A DNA stretch of 44,674 nucleotides from CAVTND01 sp963735955 (lineage in GTDB: Bacteria > Pseudomonadota > Gammaproteobacteria > Burkholderiales > Burkholderiaceae_F): the NCBI GenBank assembly GCA_963735955.1, contig CAVTND010000021.1, forward strand, positions 1 to 44,674, given 5' to 3'. Positions 33,806 through 41,207 of the stretch are shown in pieces. A program made the translations under genes and the position numbers. Each line of letters begins with the position of its first letter. The first letter of the stretch is position 1. Below the pieces are notes generated by a model that worked only from the letters and a program-made list of their open reading frames with translations, had not been told where the DNA came from and ran no database searches.

Positions 33806-34920
33806 TGAGTACGTCGCCCGGGTCAACGCGGATGAATACCTTGACGCCTGATGCTGCGCCCGCGGGCCTGAGGGCCGTGCTCGGCCCGCGCCGGATCGCG
33901 GTCATGATGCTGACCGCGGTGCCGCTCGCGCTGCTGATCAGCCTCGGCTCTGCTGAGACGCCCGCCGCGACGTGGATCGCGCGCAGCCTGATCATCGGCA
34001 CCGGCGCCCTCGCCGCCTTCGGGCTCGCCGAGTCCTGGCCGGCCCACCTGCCGCGCTGGCTGGGGCGATGGGTGTTCCAGCTGCTCGCGCTTGTGGTGGC
34101 GGTTCCCGTCTGGACCTACGTCGCCTACTGGATCACGACGGGCGGCGATCCGGCGTTCGCGGCCAATCCGAAGCGCCTGGTCGGCTTCGGGCAGCTAACG
34201 GTGGCGGGCGTGTTCTTCGGCCTGTGGCTGGCACTGGGGGCGATGATCCGGCAACGCGACGCCCGCGCGCATGCGCAGACGCTCGCGTTCGAGCGCGAAC
34301 GTCGCGAACTCGAGCACCAGGCCATCGAAGCGCGCACTCAGCTGCTGCGTTCCCAGGTCCAGCCCCACTTCCTGTTCAACACGCTGGCGAACATCCAGGC
34401 GCTGGTCGAGGCCGGTTCGCCCCATGCCCCGCAGGTGCTCGCGAGCCTGATCGCGTACCTGAAGGCCGCCGTGCCACAGCTCGACGAGACCGTCAGCACG
34501 CTCGGGCGCGAGGTCGAGCTGGCGCGCGCGTATCTTGAGCTGATGCGGATGCGGATGCCCGATCGCCTGCGCTTCGCGCTCGACGTCGATCCGTCGGTGC
34601 TGTCGTTCCGCTGTCCGCCGACCACGCTGCTGACGCTGGTGGAAAACGCGGTGCGCCACGGGATCGATCCGGCGGAGGATGGAGGTGACATCGACGTCGC
34701 GGTCAAGCGCGAAGGTGGCGACGTTCTGATCCGCGTCGAAGACAGCGGCGTCGGGCCGGGCGCGGCCGACGCCGGCACCGGCACCGGCACGGGCAGCGGA
34801 CTAAGGGCGTTGCGGGAACGGCTGGCGCTCGCCTTCGGCGAGGCCGCGGTGCTGCGCCTGTTCGAACGCCAGCCGCACGGGTTCAGGGCGGAAGTGCAGT
34901 TTCCCGCTGAGGCGCGGTGA
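33805..34920 (+). CDS. LytS/YehU-type sensor histidine kinase (His_kinase family)
   Basis: ATG at 33805 overlaps the sulfurtransferase stop (TGATG). The 371-residue product has four hydrophobic segments in the first 150 residues (IAVMMLTAVPLALLISLG, ATWIARSLIIGTGALAAF, WVFQLLALVVAVPVWTYVAY, LTVAGVFFGLWLALGAMI), the His_kinase motif QVQPHFLFNTLANIQAL with H188, and a HATPase part (LLTLVENAVRHGIDP, IRVEDSGVGPG, a GTGTGTGSGLRALRERL lid). Kinases of this group pair with LytTR regulators; that regulator is the next gene, one base downstream. Confidence 0.93.
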   Translation: MSTSPGSTRMNTLTPDAAPAGLRAVLGPRRIAVMMLTAVPLALLISLGSAETPAATWIARSLIIGTGALAAFGLAESWPAHLPRWLGRWVFQLLALVVAVPVWTYVAYWITTGGDPAFAANPKRLVGFGQLTVAGVFFGLWLALGAMIRQRDARAHAQTLAFERERRELEHQAIEARTQLLRSQVQPHFLFNTLANIQALVEAGSPHAPQVLASLIAYLKAAVPQLDETVSTLGREVELARAYLELMRMRMPDRLRFALDVDPSVLSFRCPPTTLLTLVENAVRHGIDPAEDGGDIDVAVKREGGDVLIRVEDSGVGPGAADAGTGTGTGSGLRALRERLALAFGEAAVLRLFERQPHGFRAEVQFPAEAR

Positions 34921-34921
34921 T

Positions 34922-35707
34922 ATGAGTAATCCGCCGACCGCGCTGATCGCCGACGACGAGCCGATGCTGCGCGAGGCGCTCGCGCGGCTGCTGGCCGAGC
35001 TGTGGCCGGAGCTGCGCATCGTCGCGCAGGCGCGCAACGGCCGCGAGGCCATCGCGGCGTTCGAGCAGCACGGACCGGACGTCTGCTTCCTCGACGTGCA
35101 GATGCCCGGCCTATCGGGCGTCGAGGCCGCGCGCGCGATCGGACACCGGGCGCACCTCGTGTTCGTCACCGCCTTCGAGCAGTACGCGGTCGAGGCGTTC
35201 GCGCGCGGCGCGCTCGACTACCTCGTCAAGCCGGTGGAACGCGACCGCCTGCGGGACACGGTGGAGCGCCTCAAGGAGCGGCTGCGCACAGTGCAGCCGC
35301 CGCCGGCCGCGACCGACGAGCTGATCCGCGAACTCGCGGCCCGGCTCGCGGCAACCCCGCGCGACACGCGGCTGCGATGGCTACGGGCCGGCAGCGGCCA
35401 GGCGACGCGGCTGATTCCGGTGGAGGAGATCGACTTCCTGCGCGCGGACGAGAAGTACACCCTGGTGGGCTGGCGCGGTGACGGCGCGCGGCCCGGCGAG
35501 GCGCTGGTCCGCACGCCACTGAAGGAACTCGCCGGCCAGCTGGACCCGGAGCAATTCGTGCAGGTGCACCGCTCGGTCATCGTGAACCTCGGCTCGGTCA
35601 GCCATGTCGCGCGCGGCCTCAACGAGACTGCGACCATTCATCTGAAGGGCCGGCCCGAAACGCTGCCGGTGAGCCGCGCCTACGTGCACCTGTTCCGGCA
35701 GATGTAG
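34922..35707 (+). CDS. LytTR-family response regulator
   Basis: ATG at 34922, one base after the kinase stop; 261 residues. The receiver has D11-D12, phosphoacceptor D58 in VCFLDVQMPG and K103 in YLVKPVERD. The C-terminal LytTR DNA-binding domain follows: TRLIPVEEIDFLRADEKYT, LVRTPLKELAGQLDPEQFVQ, VHRSVIVNLGSVSHVARG, TLPVSRAYVHLF. The operon order sulfurtransferase-kinase-regulator suggests the system controls or senses something tied to the sulfurtransferase (inference). Confidence 0.95.
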   Translation: MSNPPTALIADDEPMLREALARLLAELWPELRIVAQARNGREAIAAFEQHGPDVCFLDVQMPGLSGVEAARAIGHRAHLVFVTAFEQYAVEAFARGALDYLVKPVERDRLRDTVERLKERLRTVQPPPAATDELIRELAARLAATPRDTRLRWLRAGSGQATRLIPVEEIDFLRADEKYTLVGWRGDGARPGEALVRTPLKELAGQLDPEQFVQVHRSVIVNLGSVSHVARGLNETATIHLKGRPETLPVSRAYVHLFRQM

Positions 35708-35740
35708 GCAAGGCCAGGCGGCGGGAATTCCGCAGGCCAC

Positions 35741-35790
35741 TTCGGCCTACGACGAGACACGGCCCTTCTATTACGCGATGGGCTTCACTG
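35741..35790 (+). pseudogene. GNAT acetyltransferase remnant
   Basis: A single open stretch encodes ATSAYDETRPFYYAMGFTE, the end-of-fold motif of GNAT acetyltransferases (the R-x-F-Y-x-x-x-G-F region). It stops at the boundary of repeat copy B, so the repeat replaced or interrupted the rest of the gene. Too short to assign more precisely. Confidence 0.45.
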
Positions 35791-36132
35791 AGGCGGCTCC
35801 TGCGGTGACACATACATGGCGCGTACCTCGGCCAGGCTCTGCCGCGGTAACGCCGCTTTTGTGGTCGCGCGCAGCGCCAGCGTGTGTTCAACGGTCACCG
35901 CGCTCAAGATGGCACGGATCGTTGCACGGACTCCATCGAGTGTCCGCTGGTATGTCTGCTGTAAGTGCAATACGTGAGCCATCGTGGCCTCCTGGCTTGG
36001 TCGCAGATTCGCGGCCTCTATCGCATAAATCGAAAACGGACGAAAAAAGGCGACAAGCAACGGATGCAGGCGACCGCGTACGGTGGTGACGATCATCGCC
36101 GCAGCCATTGCGACAAGAAATACTCGCGTCAT
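35785..36132 (-). CDS. Hypothetical protein of repeated unit, copy B
   Basis: ATG at 36132 gives 115 residues: a hydrophobic start (TRVFLVAMAAAMIVTTVRG), then PLLVAFFRPFSIYAIEAANL, MAHVLHLQQTYQRTLDGVRA, TIRAILSAVTVEHTLALRAT and ALPRQSLAEVRAMYVSPQE. Protein similarity to copy A extends over almost the whole length, and DNA differences lie largely at third positions, so the protein seems to be conserved. The hydrophobic segment is several residues shorter than in copy A. Family not recognised. Confidence 0.65.
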   Translation of the reverse strand: MTRVFLVAMAAAMIVTTVRGRLHPLLVAFFRPFSIYAIEAANLRPSQEATMAHVLHLQQTYQRTLDGVRATIRAILSAVTVEHTLALRATTKAALPRQSLAEVRAMYVSPQEPPQ

Positions 36133-36254
36133 ATCGATGCATGGAGCCGCTGCTATGGCCTGCTCGACGTCATCTTGGCCCTGCCGCCTGCGGTCTGCAG
36201 CAGGGTTCGCCACGCTCTGCGTGCGGAATATTCACGCTGTCAGCCCCACGAACC
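35791..36254 (-). repeat. Inverted dispersed repeat, copy B (partner 17921-18405)
   Basis: Reverse-complement match to copy A, including the leader with GAATATTC (36226-36233) and the GACCGCAGGCGGCAGGGCCA block. The copies are 17.4 kb apart in opposite orientation, so recombination between them would invert everything from the small exported gene at 18551 to the LytR gene. Confidence 0.8.
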
Positions 36255-36443
36255 GGATCCGCATGGCAGCTGGCCAGACTCGTAACCCATGATCGCGAAT
36301 GGGTTGTTGGTAATCCAGCGAATCCCACATCAATGGGTCGCGGACGCATGGGGTCGCGGACGCGCCGCAGACGTTCGATCATTACGCAGTCCATTGTCAG
36401 GAATGCTTGTTGCCCGAGATAACGACGACCGTCGATTCGCAGT
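36255..36443. other. Intergenic, tandem 16-bp repeat only
   Basis: The only structure noted is a two-unit tandem repeat, ATGGGTCGCGGACGC (36333-36347) followed by ATGGGGTCGCGGACGC (36348-36363). No gene or clear promoter was seen in the rest. Confidence 0.4.
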
Positions 36444-37184
36444 ATGGGAACAACAAGCGTCAGGGATTCGATTCTTCTCGTCGGTGCAAGCGGGCAGACC
36501 GGCCGCTATGTTCTGCGCTACCTGTGTGCCGCGTCGGTGCCGGTCATCGCCTGCGTGCGAAGCGCGGATCGCCTTGCCCCCGAACCGTCGTTGGCATCTG
36601 CCGAAGTTGTCTTCGCCAACGTGGAGCAGCCACACACGCTTGCCCCCTTGATTGAGCGCGCGGCGCATGTGATCTACCTCGCCGGCGGGAATCGAAGGGG
36701 CTTGTCGCCCGGTGCATGGCAACTTGAGGTTGACGGCCTGTCAGGCTGCCTCGAGCTCGCCAAGCGGGCCGGTCTGCCTGGGCGATGGATTTCGGTGGGC
36801 TACAGCGGATCGGATCGGCGCACTGGCGCTATCACCTGGGCGGAGACTCGGTGGCGCGAACTGAAGCTTGCGGCCGATGAGGTGATAGCCGCAAGCGGCG
36901 TCAACTATTTCGTCCTGCGCACTGGACGGGTCGCTGCCCCCGTCAGTACGGAGTCGCGGGTCAGCATTACGCAAGATTCCGCCGCGGCTGACACCGAGCT
37001 TCCATGCAATGTGCTCGCCTTTCTGCTGACTGGCGCCGTACTGTCGGGCGCTACGAGTCGTTCGCGTGTGACCGTTCGCCTTGACCCTCACGGACTCAGA
37101 CTGCAGAGCGCCGTCCAGGCGTTCCGCCTATTGCGGCAGGACGGCCCTATCCGTAGCACGTCAAGACTGATGCGCCACACTTGA
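36444..37184 (+). CDS. NAD(P)-binding Rossmann-fold protein (NmrA/atypical SDR)
   Basis: ATG at 36444; 246 residues. The N-terminal dinucleotide motif is LLVGASGQTGRYVLRYL (G-x-x-G-x-x-G), followed by strand-helix units: VPVIACVRSADRL, AEVVFANVEQPHTLAPLIER, AAHVIYLAGGNRRG. The atypical SDR tyrosine motif is not obvious (WISVGYSGSD lies where a Tyr could be), so catalytic activity is doubtful. It could be a redox-sensing NmrA-like protein. It stands alone, with 248 bp of non-coding sequence before the protease gene. Confidence 0.8.
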   Translation: MGTTSVRDSILLVGASGQTGRYVLRYLCAASVPVIACVRSADRLAPEPSLASAEVVFANVEQPHTLAPLIERAAHVIYLAGGNRRGLSPGAWQLEVDGLSGCLELAKRAGLPGRWISVGYSGSDRRTGAITWAETRWRELKLAADEVIAASGVNYFVLRTGRVAAPVSTESRVSITQDSAAADTELPCNVLAFLLTGAVLSGATSRSRVTVRLDPHGLRLQSAVQAFRLLRQDGPIRSTSRLMRHT

Positions 37185-37432
37185 TGCCTCGTAAGGGCAA
37201 GCTTCCGCACTTTGGCGCGCAAGGTTTCCCAGTGCGCCGCGATCTTGACCTCGGCAATCGATCGCGCGACATCGCCGCGCGGCTTGAGTTCCCGCTCGAT
37301 TCGACGGGAACCTGTTGAACCAATTCCGCGAGCCGGACTCCGAAGCTGCTCAAGCGGCCATCGCGTCGCTCGGCGTCGTCGCCGCACAGTCGGCGATCGC
37401 GGACCTACATCAATAATCAATGGGAGGTTTGC

Positions 37433-38928
37433 TTGGAAGCACGGAAGTTCATTCGCCCGACTCTGGTCGCCGGCGCAGTTGCCGCCGCGTTCGTCGCAGG
37501 CGCGCACTTGAAGTCGCCGGCGGTGCCGGCCGCGACCGCTGCTTCGGCGCCATCGGCCGTCACCGCGCCGGCCGCGGCATCCGCACGTGCGCTGCCTGAT
37601 TTCACCGACCTCGTCGAACGTCAGGGTGCCACGGTCGTCAACATCGCGGTCGTCAAGCGCGCGCAGGGCATGCCCGCGCAGTTCGACCCGAACGACATGG
37701 ACGGTCCGATGGGAGAGATGCTTCGTCGTTTCGGCATCCCTAATCAGCCCGGTCGAGCAGTTCGGTCAACGCGGCCGCGGTCCGCAAGGACCTGAAGGAC
37801 GTGGCGTCGGTTCGGGTTTCATCGTCACCTCGGACGGCCTGATCCTGACCAACGCGCATGTGGTCGAAGGCGCGAGCGAGTTGCGCGTTCGCCTGGCCGA
37901 TCAACGTGAGTTCACTGGCAAGGTGCTCGGCGCCGACAAGTTGACCGATGTCGCGGTCGTCAAGGTCGAAGCGAAGGATCTGCCGACGGTCAAGCTCGGC
38001 AATCCGACCAACCTCAGGGTCGGCGAGTGGGTCGCAGCGATTGGATCACCGTTCGGATCTCGAGAGCACGGTCACGGCGGGAATCGTGTCCGCGAAGTCG
38101 CGCAGCCTGCCCGACGAGCGTCTCGTGCCTTTCATTCAGACCGACGTCGCGGTCAATCCCGGCAACTCGGGCGGGCCGCTCTTCAACATGACGGGCGAAG
38201 TCGTCGGCATCAACTCGCAGATCTTCTCGACGAGCGGCGGCTACATGGGCCTGTCGTTCGCGATCCCGATCGATCTCGCGATCAAGGTCAAGGACCAACT
38301 CGTCAAGGACGGCAAGGTCACGCGCGGTCGGATCGGAGTCGCGATCCAGTCGGTCGACCAGCCGCTGGCAGAGACCTTCGGTCTCGATCGCCCGCGCGGC
38401 GCGCTCGTCGGCAAGGTCGAGCCTGGTCTCGCAGCCGCCAAGGCGGGCGTCAAGGAAGGCGATGTCATCGTCGAGTTCGCTGGCCGCAAGATCGACAAGG
38501 CATCCGATCTGCCGCTCGCAGTCGCCGAGACCGCGCCGGGCACGAACGTCGCAATCAAGATCTGGCGCGATCGCTCGGAAAAGGCGCTCGACATCACGAT
38601 CGGTGCGATGGACAGCGACGCCGCCGCCGTCGCGCAGGCCGGCAGCGGATCTGCCGCTCCGCAGGGCCGCCTCGGCGTTGCGGTGCGGCCGCTGAGTGCA
38701 CAGGAAGCGAAGCAACTCGGCACCGAAGGCGGACTCGTCGTGCAGGAGTCGGCCGGCGCCGCGGCGAAGGCGGGTATTCGCGCCGGCGATGTCATCGTGT
38801 CGGTCAACGGCAAGACCGTGCGCCAGGTCGACGAACTACGCAACCAGGTTGCCCAAGCCAAAGGGCGTGTCGCGGTGCTGGTCGAGCGCAATGGTCAGCG
38901 CATGTTCGTGCCGGTCGAGCTCGGCTAG
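37433..38928 (+). CDS. HtrA/DegP (Do/MucD-type) periplasmic serine protease with two PDZ domains (two frame breaks)
   Basis: The start is TTG at 37433, with GGGAGG at 5 nt; an ATG at 37420 is out of frame. Signal/anchor: LVAGAVAAAFVAGAHL. The catalytic triad is visible: His in LTNAHVVEGA, Asp in KLTDVAVVKVE, Ser in NPGNSGGPLFN. Two PDZ domains follow (GRIGVAIQSVDQPLAETFGL, VEPGLAAAKAGVKEGDVIVE; then GRLGVAVRPLSAQEAKQLG, AGIRAGDVIVSVNGKTV). The frame breaks near 37750 and 38061, each by one inserted base (the second is GGATCTC for GGACTC); the repaired product is about 497 residues. The role is envelope protein quality control. Confidence 0.92.
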
Positions 38929-39025
38929 TCGCTGCTTCTGCCGGGCCCGTGCCTGGCAGGGTTTGCATTGCGGACGTCGAAGCCAAGGGAGAGAATCTCA
39001 TCTCCGCGACAGGGACTGGACGGTG

Positions 39026-39451
39026 ATGAGGTTCCTTGCCATTGCCTGTTTGGCCGTTCTTGGCTCAACGCCAATCGTCAGCGCGGCACAGGACGTTGAT
39101 GCAAAGGCCGCCCTTCGTTCATTGCCTAGCGAGAGGTCTCCGTCCCTTGTGTTGACACCGCAAGGCGCCGAGCGCCTGGCGCCTTCGGCGCGCAGCGAAA
39201 GTCAGTTGTCACTGCGATCCGAATTTGAATCGCCCGGATGGTCCCGCGCCCAATCGCTCGCGCTGTTATGGACTACGACGATTGCTTGTTCGGCGATGGG
39301 ATCACATTGCGCGCCGATGCCACCGGCTCCGATGGCGATCACGCCGCCAGGCAGTGAGTCCTGGCAGCGTGTTGGTTGTAAGACGCCGGAGACTTGTGGG
39401 TGGCTATGGGCACCCACGATTAACGGGCCATATCCCGGCCCTCAGCAGTAG
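39026..39451 (+). CDS. Small exported protein of unknown function
   Basis: ATG at 39026; 141 residues with a signal peptide (MRFLAIACLAVLGSTPIVSA). The mature part has a Ser-rich first half and a Cys-containing second half (IACSAMGSHCAPMPPAPMA, CKTPETCGWLW). It ends just before the IS110 element; the last residues may belong to its left flank. No family recognised. Confidence 0.5.
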   Translation: MRFLAIACLAVLGSTPIVSAAQDVDAKAALRSLPSERSPSLVLTPQGAERLAPSARSESQLSLRSEFESPGWSRAQSLALLWTTTIACSAMGSHCAPMPPAPMAITPPGSESWQRVGCKTPETCGWLWAPTINGPYPGPQQ

Positions 39452-39530
39452 CTACTGTTGGGACGGAAGCCGGCCAGGAGCCACGTTGAACTCTGCCAGA
39501 CAAGTCACTCGATAGATTCTATGAAGGACT

Positions 39531-39553
39531 GCTCAAGCGGCGCACCGCTGAGC
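39531..39553 (+). other. Hairpin upstream of the IS110 transposase
   Basis: GCTC-A-AGCGG (39531-39540) pairs with CCGCTGAGC (39545-39553) around the loop CGCA, with one bulged A. It lies 41 nt before the transposase ATG, within its leader. It might affect transposase translation or be part of an RNA at the left end of the element. Confidence 0.4.
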
Positions 39554-39593
39554 TACAACGGTGTTTCCAATCCTCTAGCCAAGGAGTACGGAA

Positions 39594-40730
39594 ATGACGA
39601 CACCCGAGACAGTCCTTCGCGGCAACGATACGACAACCGGCACGGAGCTGTACCTGAGCTTCGAGCTGGGCGACAAACGCTGGACACTGACGCTGAGCGA
39701 CGGCCGGCGCGGGGCGAGCCGGTATACGGTGAACGCTGGGGCGCAGGCCGACGTTCTGACGTGCATCGCTAAGGCGCGGGGGCGCTGCCGGCTGCCGGGG
39801 AGCGCGCCGGTGCACAGTTGCTACGAAGCTGGCCGCGACGGCTGGTGGCTGCACCGCTGGCTGCGTGAGCAAGGAATCGACAACATCGTAGTGGACTCGG
39901 CCAGCATTGAGGTCAACCGGCACGCCAGGCGGGCCAAGACCGATCGGCTTGATGGTGACAAGCTGCTGGCGATGCTGCTGCGACACCATGCGGGCGAGCG
40001 CGTCTGGTCGGTGCTGCACGAGCCGACGGCTGAGGATGAGGACGCGCGGCGCGTGCACCGCGAGCTCGAGCGGCTGATGCATGAGCGCATTGCGCACACC
40101 AACCGCATTGGCTCGCTGCTGGTGCTGCACAACCTGCGCCCGCAGCTGGTCATCGGCGGGCGTGACTGGGCGGCCTGGTGGGAGCGTCACGGCGCCCAGG
40201 TGCCGCCGCTGCTGCGCGCGGAGATCGAGCGCGAGAGCGCGCGGCTGGCGCTGGTCAAGCAGCAGATCAGGGCGCTGGAGACTGCGCGGCGCCAGGCACT
40301 GGCCGATGGCCAGCAGCCGCTGGTGGCGCAGCTGAGCCGGTTGCGCGCCATTGGACCGCGGGGCGCCTGGGTGCTGGTCAAGGAGTTGTTCGGTTGGCGG
40401 CGCTTTGCCAACCGACGCGAGCTGGCCGGCTGCCTGGGTCTGGCGCCCACGCCCTACGCCAGCGGCGACAGCCAGATCGAGCAGGGCATCAGCAAGGCCG
40501 GTAACCGCCGTGCGCGCGCGTTGCTGGTCGAGCTCGCCTGGAAGTGGCTGAGCCTGCAGCCGACGAGCGCCCTGACCGAATGGTTCAACCGGCGCTTCGC
40601 CACTGCAGGCAAACGCATGCGGCGAGTGGGCATCGTGGCGCTGGCGCGGCGTCTGGCGATCGCGCTGTGGCGCTATCTGCAAACCGGCGAGATACCCGCC
40701 GGCGCGATGCTCAAGCCGGTCGCCGCGTGA
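39594..40730 (+). CDS. IS110-family transposase
   Basis: ATG at 39594 has AAGGAG at about 8 nt; 378 residues, the usual size. The N-terminal RuvC-like DEDD domain: LYLSFELGDKRWTLTLS, with Glu at the usual first Asp position (E24), E78 in SCYEAGRDGWWL, then IEVNRHARRAKTDRLDGDKL with D117 and D120. The C-terminal Transposase_20 domain: LRAIGPRGAWVLVKELFGW, LAGCLGLAPTPYASGDSQIE with the Ser (S290) that is catalytic in IS621-like enzymes, and GISKAGNRRARALLVELAWK. IS110 enzymes recombine DNA guided by an RNA from the element's own end. The gene is intact. Confidence 0.95.
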   Translation: MTTPETVLRGNDTTTGTELYLSFELGDKRWTLTLSDGRRGASRYTVNAGAQADVLTCIAKARGRCRLPGSAPVHSCYEAGRDGWWLHRWLREQGIDNIVVDSASIEVNRHARRAKTDRLDGDKLLAMLLRHHAGERVWSVLHEPTAEDEDARRVHRELERLMHERIAHTNRIGSLLVLHNLRPQLVIGGRDWAAWWERHGAQVPPLLRAEIERESARLALVKQQIRALETARRQALADGQQPLVAQLSRLRAIGPRGAWVLVKELFGWRRFANRRELAGCLGLAPTPYASGDSQIEQGISKAGNRRARALLVELAWKWLSLQPTSALTEWFNRRFATAGKRMRRVGIVALARRLAIALWRYLQTGEIPAGAMLKPVAA

Positions 40731-40798
40731 GCTCGGGCAGCATCCGATCGACACACGGCTTGGCAGGAATCGCATCATCATGATCAAAGGTCGACGCG

Positions 40799-40954
40799 CC
40801 CGCAGCGTCTGCGGGTCACCGCACGGTGACCGTTCGAATAGATGGGGCGCGTCGCTAACTGGGGTTGGCCAGCGCGCTTTGCGCGCATGTTGGATGTGGT
40901 GCCGGACGTCCACGTCCGTCACGGATAGAAGTTCGTCCGAGCACTGGCTCGAAC
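40799..40954 (+). ncRNA. Candidate structured RNA at the 3' end of the IS110 element
   Basis: Five strong hairpins follow one another: CCCGCAG-CGT-CTGCGGG (40799-40815), GGTCACCG-CA-CGGTGACC (40814-40831), GCGCGC-TTT-GCGCGC (40872-40886), CGGACGT-CC-ACGTCCG (40903-40918), and CGAGC-ACTG-GCTCG (40938-40951). The first two share two bases, so they may alternate. In the IS1111 subgroup of IS110, the bridge RNA that pairs with target and donor DNA is encoded downstream of the transposase, as here. That this region is such an RNA is inference; no promoter or target match was tested. Confidence 0.45.
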
Positions 40955-41207
40955 GCTCCTCACACCCCGACCTTGGACCTGATGAATGCGTTGGTCCCGC
41001 CAAACCGATACCTGCGCGGCTCCGGCCACGTGCACCGCCGTAGCAAACGGCTTGACAAAACAGTCCTCATAGAAGCAGACACTCCGCACGCCGCTGAGTA
41101 GCATCTGCGGCATGCAGTTGGTCCAAGGCAGTCGCAAAAGTCTAGCGAACTACATCGCAGCGCGGCCACCGCCACCTAAGCCACGCGGCCGGCGGCCGAG
41201 CCAACGC

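Larger units (their letters stand above)
39455..40960 (+). mobile_element. IS110-family insertion sequence, approximate extent
   Basis: The element carries the transposase gene, a structured leader on the left and a strongly structured non-coding stretch on the right. IS110-family elements lack conventional terminal inverted repeats and do not make target duplications, so the ends cannot be read from one copy; the limits given span the leader and the hairpin series. It is the only intact insertion sequence seen in the window. Confidence 0.65.

Noticed and set aside
37185..37432. Additional gene before the HtrA protease
   Set aside because: Frames here are short and lack ribosome-binding sites or recognisable motifs; treated as intergenic.
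39515..39560. tRNA-like sequence (GTAGCTCAGCGGT on the minus strand)
   Set aside because: The D-loop would be too long and no acceptor, anticodon or T arms can be formed; it is better explained as a hairpin.
41052..41080. Strong sigma-70 promoter starting with TTGACA for the TonB-like gene
   Set aside because: The -35 is perfect but no acceptable -10 lies at 16-18 nt, so it was not listed as a feature.
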